A stretch of DNA of 33,969 nt from assembly GCA_039934455.1 (NCBI GenBank), contig JBDTMF010000017.1:1-33969 (forward strand), in the 5' to 3' direction. The first letter of the stretch is position 1; each line of letters begins with the position of its first letter. The notes below the pieces were generated by a model. That model was given only the letters and a program-made list of their open reading frames with translations. It was not told where the DNA came from and made no database searches. The translations under genes and the position numbers were made by a program. Below, piece after piece: positions 16,076 to 23,687 of the stretch. The DNA is from DASQFQ01 sp039934455 (GTDB lineage: Bacteria; Actinomycetota; Thermoleophilia; Solirubrobacterales; Solirubrobacteraceae).

Positions 16076-17000
16076 CGGCGCCGGACACGCGCGTCGGCAG
16101 GAAGGACTTCTCGATCCCCGCCACGAGCGAGTAGTTCGTGTCGACCATGTTGCCCACGTACAGCGTCCCCGCCTGGGTCAGCAGCTGGTAGGCGTCCCAC
16201 TTGTCCATGGCGTACGCGGACTCGAGCCAATCGATGAGCTCGCCGTAGGCGATGCGGGCCGCATCCTCCATGGGGCGCGCGCTCCCGACCGCGTGCAGCG
16301 ACGTCTCGGAGACGATCCGCGGGTTGGCGATCGCGGTGCCCTTGATGAGGTCGAATGTCAGCGTCGCCTTGGCCGTGATCTCCAGCGCGACGCCGCACAG
16401 CTCGCCGTCGCCCTGATTGCCGTGCGCGTCGCCGGTGAAGAACAGGGCGCCGTCGACCGCCACCGGGAGGTAGAGCGTGTTCCCGGGCCGCGTGTCGCGC
16501 ACGTCCATGTTGCCGCCCTGGTCGAACGGCGTGAGGGCGGAGATCGCCTCGAGGTCCGGGGCGGTGGCCATCGTGCCGAGGAACGGCCGCCACGGGATCG
16601 CCCACTTGTCCTCGTAGTGGAACACGCCGTCGCGCAGCTCGTAGATGTAGACACGCTCCGGGATAGGCTCGTGCAGGAGGCGGGTGGCTTTGGTCGCCGT
16701 CAGCCCGCCGAAGTACGGCACGAAGACGCTGGCCGCCCAATCGCGCGTCGGCTCGATCGACTCGATCTTCACCGCGAGCGTGTCGCCGGGCTCGGCGCCG
16801 TTGACGTAGATCGGCCCGGTCTGGGGGTTCAGGTACTTCCCAAGCTTGCGCGACGGGAGGTCGTCCGGGCCGGTGATGACGCCGCCGAACGCGTCCTCGG
16901 TGTAGATCGCGACGGTCTCGCCGGGATCGATCGACAGCTGGGGCTCGGGGTAGCGCGAGAACGCGTAGTGGTGGTCGCCCTCCTGACGCAGCTCACGCAT
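16068..17000 (-). CDS. Formamidase/acetamidase (FmdA/AmdA family)
   Basis: A 310-residue member of the formamidase/acetamidase family, which hydrolyses short amides to ammonia and the acid. Visible features are the GDTLAVKI strand, the FGGLTAT segment, GGNMDVRD and the conserved GDAHGNQGDGE metal/active-site loop, followed by a family-typical end. No signal peptide is seen, so it is cytosolic. It overlaps the ureohydrolase stop by 8 bp and the ligase start by 8 bp, so the three genes are translationally coupled. It could remove formamide or another short amide produced in the pathway; the link is inference from position. Confidence 0.9.
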   Translation of the reverse strand: MRELRQEGDHHYAFSRYPEPQLSIDPGETVAIYTEDAFGGVITGPDDLPSRKLGKYLNPQTGPIYVNGAEPGDTLAVKIESIEPTRDWAASVFVPYFGGLTATKATRLLHEPIPERVYIYELRDGVFHYEDKWAIPWRPFLGTMATAPDLEAISALTPFDQGGNMDVRDTRPGNTLYLPVAVDGALFFTGDAHGNQGDGELCGVALEITAKATLTFDLIKGTAIANPRIVSETSLHAVGSARPMEDAARIAYGELIDWLESAYAMDKWDAYQLLTQAGTLYVGNMVDTNYSLVAGIEKSFLPTRVSGADV

Positions 17001-17973
17001 GCGCGCCCGCCCCGTTCAGGTTGACGGCGTTGGCGCCCAGCAGCGTGAAGAAGACGTAGCACGCCATCCGGGCGCCGAGGCCCGACGGATCCCAGATCGG
17101 CGCGAGCTCGACGACCTGCGCCAGCTTCACGACGCCGGACTGCCCGACGAGGTCGATCGCCTCGAACAGCTGGCCCGAGGTGAGCCCACCGGGCTCCGGT
17201 GAGCAGACGCCAGGCGCGTGCGGGCAGTCGAGCGCGTCGAGGTCGACGTCGAGCGCGACGGCGTCGGTCCCGTCGCTCGCGAGCTCGATCGCCTCCTTGA
17301 CGACCTGGGCGATGCCGAGCCGCCGCACGTCGCGCATGCGGTACACGTTGATGCCGGCGTCGGCGCAGTAGTCCGCCTGCTCCTTCGGGTTCCAGAGGCC
17401 GCGGGACCCGATGTGCACGATGTTGCGCGGATCGACGTTCGGCAGCTCGGCGGTCCGGCGCAGGTGCGAGCTGCCGGTCTGGCGCGAGCCGAACGCCTCG
17501 TCGGAGCTGTCGAGATGGCAGTCGAACTGGATCAGCCCGACGCGGCCCGGGGTGTGTTCGGACAGCGCCCGGATCGTCCCGAGCGGGATCGAGTGATCGC
17601 CGCCCTGGATCAGCGGCAGGACACCCGCCTCGAGTAGCTCGAGCGTCGTCTCCTTCATCCGGACGTGCGAGGCGGCGACATCCGCCGGCACGGTCGCGAC
17701 GTCCCCGCAGTCGGCCAGGTTGTAGGCCTCCAGCAGGTCGACGTCGTAGTCGTAGTGGTAGCTGAAGAACTGCCCGGTGGCCTCGCGCACGGCCGACGGG
17801 CCGCCGCTCTGGCCATACCGGTACATGTTCGCGCCCTCGTAGGGGATCCCGAGGAACGCGGCCTTCACCCCGTCGCGGCGCAGGGCGTCGGCGCTCGGCG
17901 CGACGCTCGGCGCCCCGAGGAAGGAGCGAATGCCCACGCCCATCGGAAGTTGAGTGGTCGTCATGTTCACCAT
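16993..17973 (-). CDS. Ureohydrolase (arginase/agmatinase fold), divergent member (cassette B)
   Basis: A 326-residue ureohydrolase with complete metal ligands: GGDHS (124-128), DCHLD (151-155) and DVDLD before CPHAPG. It is clearly more distant from the A and C copies than they are from each other. It has Cys in DCHLD, a longer loop after it (SSDEAFGSRQTGSSH) and a different C-terminus (LAQVVELAPIWDPSG). A different guanidino substrate is therefore likely. Two starts are possible, ATG 17973 and ATG 17964; the longer is given. The permease stop is 22 bases upstream. Next to a glutamylamide-type ligase, an alkylguanidine giving an alkylamine is an attractive but unproven substrate. Confidence 0.87.
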   Translation of the reverse strand: MVNMTTTQLPMGVGIRSFLGAPSVAPSADALRRDGVKAAFLGIPYEGANMYRYGQSGGPSAVREATGQFFSYHYDYDVDLLEAYNLADCGDVATVPADVAASHVRMKETTLELLEAGVLPLIQGGDHSIPLGTIRALSEHTPGRVGLIQFDCHLDSSDEAFGSRQTGSSHLRRTAELPNVDPRNIVHIGSRGLWNPKEQADYCADAGINVYRMRDVRRLGIAQVVKEAIELASDGTDAVALDVDLDALDCPHAPGVCSPEPGGLTSGQLFEAIDLVGQSGVVKLAQVVELAPIWDPSGLGARMACYVFFTLLGANAVNLNGAGAHA

Positions 17974-17995
17974 TGCCTGACGGTCGGGTGCAAGA

Positions 17996-19615
17996 TCACT
18001 CCGGCGGGATCTCGCGATAGGCGAGCGTCACGTCGACGCCGCGCGAGCGCTGCCACAGGCGCGCGATGCCGTACACGAAGATGCCGGAGGCGAAGGTGCC
18101 GAAGGTCACGATCACATTGCGCGGGCTCTCGGTCAGGTCCACGCCCGAGTTCTCGTCGGTCAGCAGGATGAAGCTGATGATCAGCATCCCGGCCAGCGAG
18201 AGGACGCCCATGATCGACATCAGGGGCAGACCGCCGACCCGCTGGTTGTAGGGAGAGGATTCCCAAATGCTGCGCTGCTTGTAGGGGAAGACGATCCCGG
18301 CGACGGCCACCACGATGAAGGTCAGGCCCTCGCCCAGCGCCCCGGCCAGCACGGTCAGCAGGTCCGTGTAGGCGTACAGCGCGCAGCTCACGAGGCTGCC
18401 GGCCATCAGCACCAGCAGGCCGAAGACCGGGGCCTCGCGGCGCGGGTCGACCTCGCCGAGCTTCGCCGGGACGAGGCGGTCGAGCGACCACGCGAGCATG
18501 CTCCGCGACCACGACAGGATGTATCCGGGCATCCACACGTAGGTCCACAGCGCGAAGCCGACGGCCACGATCAGCGCGAAGACGATGTTGCCGCTGGTCA
18601 TCGCGCTCAGCTCGCCGAAGGTGGGCGTGAACGCGAGCCCGACCTTGCTCGGGTCGGCGAGGCCGAGCGAGCCGAGGAACGCGTCGCCGGCGACGGCGAA
18701 GAGCACGGCGATGATGACGGCCATGAAGACGGCCGAGTAGACGACGGAGCCGGTGACGCTCTTGAGGAAGGCGTTGCGACCCGTCTTGATCTCGCCGCCG
18801 ATGTACGCCGATGCGATGCCGAAGCCGAGCACGAGGAACGGCCAGGTCACGGCCGACATCGACTCCGAGAACGAGAACGGGGCGGCTTTGAAGTTCCCGG
18901 CGGCCAGGACCTCCTGGTGCGGGTTCGCCTTGTCGGTGAAGGAGCCGGTGTAGTCGTTGAAGTCCTTGATGAAGCCGGCCTTGCCGGCGATCAGCATCGC
19001 CACGATCCCGACCAGGAGGCCCAGCGTCGCGACGTAGAACGTGATCTTCTGGAACTTCAGGTAGGCGCGCAGCCCGCGGCCGAACATGAACAGCAGGATC
19101 AGGCCGATCACCAGCGCCGACGAGATCAGGAACGTGCCCGTCGACGTGGTCACGAAGTCCGCGCTGTCGGCGATCGACGCGTTCCCGGTGAAGCCGGCGA
19201 TCACCCGCAGGATGCCCGAGATGCCGTAGGTCCCGAGGAACGAGCCCGCGATTCCCATCAGGTAGAGGTTCCACATGTTCCAGTTCCAGTTGCTCACGAA
19301 TCCCATGAATGGACCCAGCGACCGTGTGACATACACATAGTCACCACCGGAGCGGGGCATGGCCGACATGAACATCACATACAACAGTGACGTCGGGAGG
19401 ACCAGCACCAGGCACGCGAACGTCGTCAGGATTAGGTTCGCACCAGGGTACAGCGGATACATCAGGATCATGAACGCGACGCCCATGCCGATGTTGATGA
19501 AGTACGAGTTGAAGATGAACGCGTCGAACGCGCCGGCCTGCCTGACCAGACCACTGGCCTGCCTGACGAAGGTACCGCTCGGGGCGATGTCTTCCTGTTT
19601 CGCTGATATGGCCAT
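17996..19615 (-). CDS. APC-superfamily amino acid/amine permease (cassette B)
   Basis: A 539-residue integral membrane transporter of the same subfamily as those at 4858 and 26596. It has an N-terminal FVRQASGLVRQAGAFDAFIF segment, PRSGGDYVYVTRSLGPFMGF, IGGEIKTGR near the middle, and the C-terminal VDVTLAYREIPPE. About twelve hydrophobic segments are visible. A strong Shine-Dalgarno (CCAGGAGGAC, 19621-19630) supports the ATG at 19615. It follows the phosphoesterase by 15 bases, the reverse of the permease-phosphoesterase order in cassettes A and C. It is the most divergent of the three permeases (for example FINIGMG replaces the NVMWSG-type first helix), matching its divergent ureohydrolase. 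Confidence 0.88.
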   Translation of the reverse strand: MAISAKQEDIAPSGTFVRQASGLVRQAGAFDAFIFNSYFINIGMGVAFMILMYPLYPGANLILTTFACLVLVLPTSLLYVMFMSAMPRSGGDYVYVTRSLGPFMGFVSNWNWNMWNLYLMGIAGSFLGTYGISGILRVIAGFTGNASIADSADFVTTSTGTFLISSALVIGLILLFMFGRGLRAYLKFQKITFYVATLGLLVGIVAMLIAGKAGFIKDFNDYTGSFTDKANPHQEVLAAGNFKAAPFSFSESMSAVTWPFLVLGFGIASAYIGGEIKTGRNAFLKSVTGSVVYSAVFMAVIIAVLFAVAGDAFLGSLGLADPSKVGLAFTPTFGELSAMTSGNIVFALIVAVGFALWTYVWMPGYILSWSRSMLAWSLDRLVPAKLGEVDPRREAPVFGLLVLMAGSLVSCALYAYTDLLTVLAGALGEGLTFIVVAVAGIVFPYKQRSIWESSPYNQRVGGLPLMSIMGVLSLAGMLIISFILLTDENSGVDLTESPRNVIVTFGTFASGIFVYGIARLWQRSRGVDVTLAYREIPPE

Positions 19616-19630
19616 CCGACGTCCTCCTGG

Positions 19631-20596
19631 TTATCCGGAGATCAACTGGACGTTCTTGAGCTTGTCCTTCTTGAAATCGACGATGGCCCCCCGGAGGATG
19701 CCTTCACCGTATTCACTGCCCGGGTTGATGCAGGTGGTGACGCCGATCTTGGCTTCACCCCGTGACTCATGGATATGCCCGTGCAGCGCGAGCCGTGGCC
19801 CGTAGCGCTCGATCGCCCCGCGCACGGCCGTGCTCCCGACCGGCACCATGCGCGGCTGCCCGCCCTCGGACTGCACCTGCAGGTCGCTGCTCAGCGCAGG
19901 CGCCACGTCGAGCCGGCTGTTGAACGGCGGGTTGTGCAGGTTGAAGATCGCCGTCTCGGGTGACCGCAGCCGCGAGGCCATCGCCTCGATGCGCGCCGCC
20001 AGCTCCTCCTCGGAGCACTCCCGCGGCGTGTCGAACGGCGTCGGGCCGCTCCAGCCGCAGCTGATCATCTCGCGGGTCGCGCGGCCGTCGGTCAGCTCGA
20101 CGACGCGGCCCTCGGGGTACTCGACGAAGCTGCTCGCCTCGATCACCGCGTCGATGTCCTGGTGATCGTCGTTGCCCGGCGAGACGAAGCAGCGGATGCC
20201 CGACCCGGCCAGGCGCTCTTCGGCGAGCGCCATCCAGCGCTCCAGGCACTCGAGCACGAGCTCGGTGAACTTGCGGTCGCGCGCCGCTTCGTCGGCCGTG
20301 AGGCGATCGACCTCGTCCTGGTCGGTGCGGAAGGGATAGAACCCGCTCGCGCGCACCAGCGTCTCGGCGTTCTTGACCTCAGCCTCGTTCTCCATCACGC
20401 GCGGCCGGCCGGCGAGCGTGCACGTGAAGGTCCCGTTCGGGGCCTCGACGATCGGGATGATCGCCTTGCCGCTCACATCGCCGCCCATGATCAGGACGTC
20501 TGCCTTGTAGAAGCGCCCCGCGTTGAGGAACTTGCGGAAGCACCGCTCCGAGCCATGGATGTCGGTCGTGAAGAAGATGCGGATCGGAGGCTCCAG
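19631..20596 (-). CDS. Calcineurin-like metallophosphoesterase (cassette B), start uncertain
   Basis: About 321 residues with the same motif set as its paralogues: TTDIHGSERCFRKFL, GGDVSGKA, PGNDD (Asp in place of the usual His), NLHNPPFN, ALHGHIHESRG and NPGSEYGEG. The open frame runs back into the regulator gene, but no ATG, GTG or TTG lies near the first beta strand. The best placed start is a CTG at 20596 (LEPPIRIFFTTD), with only a weak ACAGG upstream. A sequencing or real frameshift just upstream is the alternative. The 158 bases from 20597 to 20754 separate it from the regulator gene and hold no gene. It begins the catabolic part of cassette B. Confidence 0.78.
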   Translation of the reverse strand: MEPPIRIFFTTDIHGSERCFRKFLNAGRFYKADVLIMGGDVSGKAIIPIVEAPNGTFTCTLAGRPRVMENEAEVKNAETLVRASGFYPFRTDQDEVDRLTADEAARDRKFTELVLECLERWMALAEERLAGSGIRCFVSPGNDDHQDIDAVIEASSFVEYPEGRVVELTDGRATREMISCGWSGPTPFDTPRECSEEELAARIEAMASRLRSPETAIFNLHNPPFNSRLDVAPALSSDLQVQSEGGQPRMVPVGSTAVRGAIERYGPRLALHGHIHESRGEAKIGVTTCINPGSEYGEGILRGAIVDFKKDKLKNVQLISG

Positions 20597-20754
20597 ACGC
20601 CTGTCGAGTGGCGGGCAGGATCGAGTGGCACCGGAGCCAGTGCAAGAGGACCGATCCGAGTCAGCGGTCTGCGGCCGCGCGTCTCTCGGGCGCCCCCGGG
20701 CGATCCCGCTGCAAGGTGGACGGTTCCGAGCCGATGGGGTGCTGGTCTGCGCGC

Positions 20755-22179
20755 TCAGGCGGCGAGCGAGCGCCGGTACTCGCGCGGGCTCATACCGGTC
20801 GCGCGCCGGAAGAAGCGGCTGAAGTAGCGCGCGTCCGCGAACCCGACGCCGGCCGCCACCGCAGCGATCGGCGCGTTCGAGTGCGCGAGCAGGTCGAGCG
20901 CGCGCTCGATCCGGCAGCGGGCGAGGTAGCCGCCGACCGTCTCCCCGAGCTCGCGGCGGAACAGGTGGGAGAGATGGTCGGGATGGAACCCGACGGCGGC
21001 CGCCACGTCCGCCACGCCGATCCGGTCCCCGGCGTGTTCGCGGACGAACTCCTGCGCGCGCAGCACCGGCGAGGAGGGACGGCTGCCGAGGTCGCGTTGC
21101 GCGGCCTCCCACGCGTCGTGCACGACGCGCGCCGCCTCCGGCGCCGAGGCGGCGGCGGCGACCAGGTCGCCCCAGCGGTCTCCCCACTCAAGGCTCGCGA
21201 GCAGCGCCGGTGGGCGCGCCGCGAACGCGCGCGAGATGACGACGATGAGGTCTCGAAAGCGGGCGCGGGCGCTCTCCGGCGATCGCACCGGGAGGATCAG
21301 TGCCTCGGACAGGACGTGCACGTGCCGCGCCGCCACGGCCATGTCCCCGAGCGCGATCGCCCGCCGCATGCCCTCCTCGTGCTCGATCGGGTATCCCCCG
21401 CGAGCCGCCGGCAAGCGATCGAAGCTCACGATCGCCTCACCCTCGATGAAGAACCCGGCTGCGACGGCGGCGAGGGCGGTCGCCAGCGCGGCGCCGGCGT
21501 CGTCGCGCTCGGCGGGGAGCCCGACACCGAGCTGGGCGGCTCCGGGCAGGGAGCGCCGCACACGCATGACGACGTCGAGCTCGGGTTCCCATGCACCTGG
21601 CGACAGCAGCACCGCCGCGTGCTCGCGCGCGAAGGCGATCAGCGGGAGCTGAGCGTCGGCGAGACGCGCCAGCGCCGCGTCGACCTGGTGGGCGAGAGCA
21701 GCGTCACGTCGATCGGGCAGCCGGAACGCGCACGCGCGCGAGCCCTCCGGTATCTCGGCGGCGAGGTCGGCCCCGCGCCGGGTCACCTCGCTGGCGCTCC
21801 ACGGCGTCACCTCCGCGACCGCCTCCGCGAGCGCGGCACGCAGGCGCGACGGCTGCAGCGGCTTGAGGAGATACGCGCCGACCCCGAGGCGGATGGCGCG
21901 CTCGGCGTCGTCGAACCGATCCGATCTCGACAGCACGATCGCGCGCAGACCGGGTTGCAGCGGGCGAAGCTCGGCGAGGGCGTCAAGCCCGCTGCGGCCC
22001 GGCATGTGCGGCTCGAGGACCACGATGTGCGGGCTCGTCTCGAGCGCGATCGACACCAGCTCGTCCGCCGAGCGCGCATGGCCGACGTGCGCAAGCGGAA
22101 GGTCGCTATCGCGGATCACGAGCTCCAGCGCGCGACGCGCCCGGAGCTCGGGGTCGGCCGTGAGGATGCGGAGCGTCAG
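20755..22179 (-). CDS. Receiver-AraC regulator with Glu in place of the phospho-acceptor Asp
   Basis: About 474 residues: an N-terminal receiver domain (1-115), a middle region of unknown type, and a C-terminal AraC helix-turn-helix pair (about 380-470, including IGVADVAAAVGFHPDHLSHL and a MSPREYRR end). The receiver keeps Ser84 and Lys106 (LLKPLQ), but the phospho-acceptor position is Glu56 (VVLEPHMPG) and the acidic pair is reduced (TADPE). The first in-frame start that keeps the receiver is a CTG at 22179 overlapping the sensor stop (CTGA); no ATG, GTG or TTG is suitable. It is paired with the sensor at 22176 and lies upstream of cassette B, which it probably controls. Confidence 0.85.
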   Translation of the reverse strand: MTLRILTADPELRARRALELVIRDSDLPLAHVGHARSADELVSIALETSPHIVVLEPHMPGRSGLDALAELRPLQPGLRAIVLSRSDRFDDAERAIRLGVGAYLLKPLQPSRLRAALAEAVAEVTPWSASEVTRRGADLAAEIPEGSRACAFRLPDRRDAALAHQVDAALARLADAQLPLIAFAREHAAVLLSPGAWEPELDVVMRVRRSLPGAAQLGVGLPAERDDAGAALATALAAVAAGFFIEGEAIVSFDRLPAARGGYPIEHEEGMRRAIALGDMAVAARHVHVLSEALILPVRSPESARARFRDLIVVISRAFAARPPALLASLEWGDRWGDLVAAAASAPEAARVVHDAWEAAQRDLGSRPSSPVLRAQEFVREHAGDRIGVADVAAAVGFHPDHLSHLFRRELGETVGGYLARCRIERALDLLAHSNAPIAAVAAGVGFADARYFSRFFRRATGMSPREYRRSLAA

Positions 22180-23318
22180 TTGTGGCTCGGTGGGACGCGC
22201 AACCGAACACAGTGCGAGCCTGGGCCGGCGCTGAGGCTCAGCGAGGCCCCGTCCCCGTGGTAGCGCGTGAGGCGCTCGCGCACGTCCGCGAGCTCGGACA
22301 ACTCCGTCGGATGCGACGGCAGCGAGCGGACCGTCACCTCGATCGTCACCCCGTGCGGCTCGGTGCGCGCGGTGATCGTGATCGGGCGGTCCGGCTGCCC
22401 GGCTTCGAGATGACGCCATAGCAGGTGGTCGACGAGCGCGCGCACCGTGAGCCGTGGGAGCGTCAACAGATCGAGGGCCCGCTCGACCGTCGCCTCGAAG
22501 CGCAGCAGGTCGCCGAGCCCCACCTGTCGGACCTGCAGATAGTCCAGGGCGTGCTCCACTTCCTCGGCGATCGTGGACAGCTCGCGGCCGTCCGCGGCAT
22601 AGCGAGACACCTTGGCGAGCGCCACGACGAGCGCGTGGGCGTCCTCGGCTCGCTCCAGAATCGCCACGTCGGCCAGCGTGTTGAGGCTGCCGGCGAGGAA
22701 GGACTGCGTCCGGCTTGCCGTCATCGCACGCCGGCGCGTCTCGCGCAGCTCCGTCTCGAGCAGCGTGCGGGCGGCGAGGTCGGCGATGTGGTTCGCGAAC
22801 TCCGACAGCAGGGTCGCCGACGTCTGCAGGACCGCTGCGTCCACGACCGGCACCGACATCAGGGCGGCTTCCAGCTCCTCGCGGGCAGGCAGCGCGAAGC
22901 CGCGCCCGAGGTAGCAGTCCACGATCGCCGCCGCTCCCTGATGGTCGAGTGGCGCCGTGCGGACGAGGCCCGACAGGAACGTCGCCGCCTTGGTCGAGCC
23001 GACGGACAGCGGAATCGCGACGTCGACGAGACCACAGCAGTCGGTGGTGTAGATCGTCGCCGCCGGACCCGCGATCTCCATCGCCTTCAGGTCGTTGCCG
23101 TGGCAGCGGGCGCGCAGCTCGTCCGAGGTGCACAGCAGCGAGCAGATGCGGCGCCGGTTCGTCTCGGGCGTGATCCGGCGTCCGCCAGGCGCGATGATCG
23201 ACGCCGCCATGCCCAGGGTCGCCGTGTACGTCCGTTGCAGGCCCGTGAGCCGTTCAGGCGTGACCAAGCGCTCGAGCTCGATCGGGAACGACGGTACGGC
23301 GTTGCGCGGCAACAGCAC
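22176..23318 (-). CDS. PocR-type sensor with a degenerate LytS-like kinase region
   Basis: A 380-residue protein. Residues 1-180 look like a PocR ligand-sensing domain with several conserved Cys (59, 63, 72, 94, 95). A coiled segment is followed by a LytS/His_kinase-like region starting near 203. The LytS pattern NPHFLFNTLNT appears as RTQSFLAGSLNT, so the phospho-histidine is Ser206. The N-box reads RALVDHLLWRHL without the usual Asn, and no DNGxG is seen. It is therefore probably not an active kinase. The GTG at 23318 lies just after a good promoter and may be translated from a leaderless message. No transmembrane helix is visible, so it would sense a cytosolic ligand. Confidence 0.75.
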   Translation of the reverse strand: MLLPRNAVPSFPIELERLVTPERLTGLQRTYTATLGMAASIIAPGGRRITPETNRRRICSLLCTSDELRARCHGNDLKAMEIAGPAATIYTTDCCGLVDVAIPLSVGSTKAATFLSGLVRTAPLDHQGAAAIVDCYLGRGFALPAREELEAALMSVPVVDAAVLQTSATLLSEFANHIADLAARTLLETELRETRRRAMTASRTQSFLAGSLNTLADVAILERAEDAHALVVALAKVSRYAADGRELSTIAEEVEHALDYLQVRQVGLGDLLRFEATVERALDLLTLPRLTVRALVDHLLWRHLEAGQPDRPITITARTEPHGVTIEVTVRSLPSHPTELSELADVRERLTRYHGDGASLSLSAGPGSHCVRLRVPPSHN

Positions 23319-23324
23319 CGTCCG

Positions 23325-23354
23325 TTAGTACCAGACCGCGCCAACCTGCGTCAA
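23325..23354 (-). promoter_or_regulatory. Housekeeping-type promoter for the sensor gene, probably leaderless
   Basis: On the minus strand TTGACG (23354-23349) and TACTAA (23330-23325) are separated by 18 bases. The GTG start of the sensor begins 6 bases after the -10 element, so transcription should begin at or next to the start codon. This is the only clear sigma-70-like pair I see for cassette B. Confidence 0.65.
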
Positions 23355-23399
23355 CGACAGCTGCGACGGGCGCATCAGCGTGATTCCTCCGGCAGCGCA

Positions 23400-23501
23400 T
23401 ACGTCCGAGCCCAGGTCAATCGGTATCTGCAAGCGCTGAAGGAGGCTCCGAAAAGCCGCCGCGGAAGGTTGCGAGACAGGATCGGCGAGCGGCGACGCTG
23501 A
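23400..23501 (+). pseudogene. C-terminal remnant of a cassette-type nucleotidyltransferase gene
   Basis: The frame reads LQALKEAPKSRRGRLRDR then IGERRR and stops with TGA at 23499-23501. The three intact paralogues read PKSxxWxxRxRxGxRxxWYExPE at their C-termini, so this is the same tail. The stop falls exactly where the conserved Trp codon should be (TGG to TGA), and an earlier Trp is Gly. Nothing upstream in this frame resembles the rest of the protein. It is a decayed fragment of a fourth copy, on the plus strand between two leftward genes. Confidence 0.7.
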
Positions 23502-23591
23502 TACACGAATTCGGCAGTCGTGGGGATCGTTCGCGGCATCGACACCGAGCGATCCGCTTCCACGTGGCCGTTCCCGAGGGGCGCCGGCTGA
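23502..23591 (+). pseudogene. C-terminal remnant of a flavodoxin-fold reductase gene
   Basis: Continuing in the same frame as the preceding fragment, the DNA reads YTNSAVVGIVRGI then DTERSASTWPFPRGAG and TGA. This matches two parts of the reductase at 9085 (YTHSALVGMVRGI and DTDRPASTWPSPTVAG plus stop), with about 40 codons between them deleted. Similarity continues about 35 bases past the stop (TGACCGGCGA and GCTCGAG blocks at 9730 and 23589). The remaining bases to 23687 hold no gene I can support. Confidence 0.7.
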
Positions 23592-23687
23592 CCGGCGACG
23601 CCGAGAGCCGCTCGAGCACAACGCGGCGGGCCGCCACCTCGCCCGCGTGCGCGGCTCACCGCACCTATCTGCTAGCGGCGATCACAC

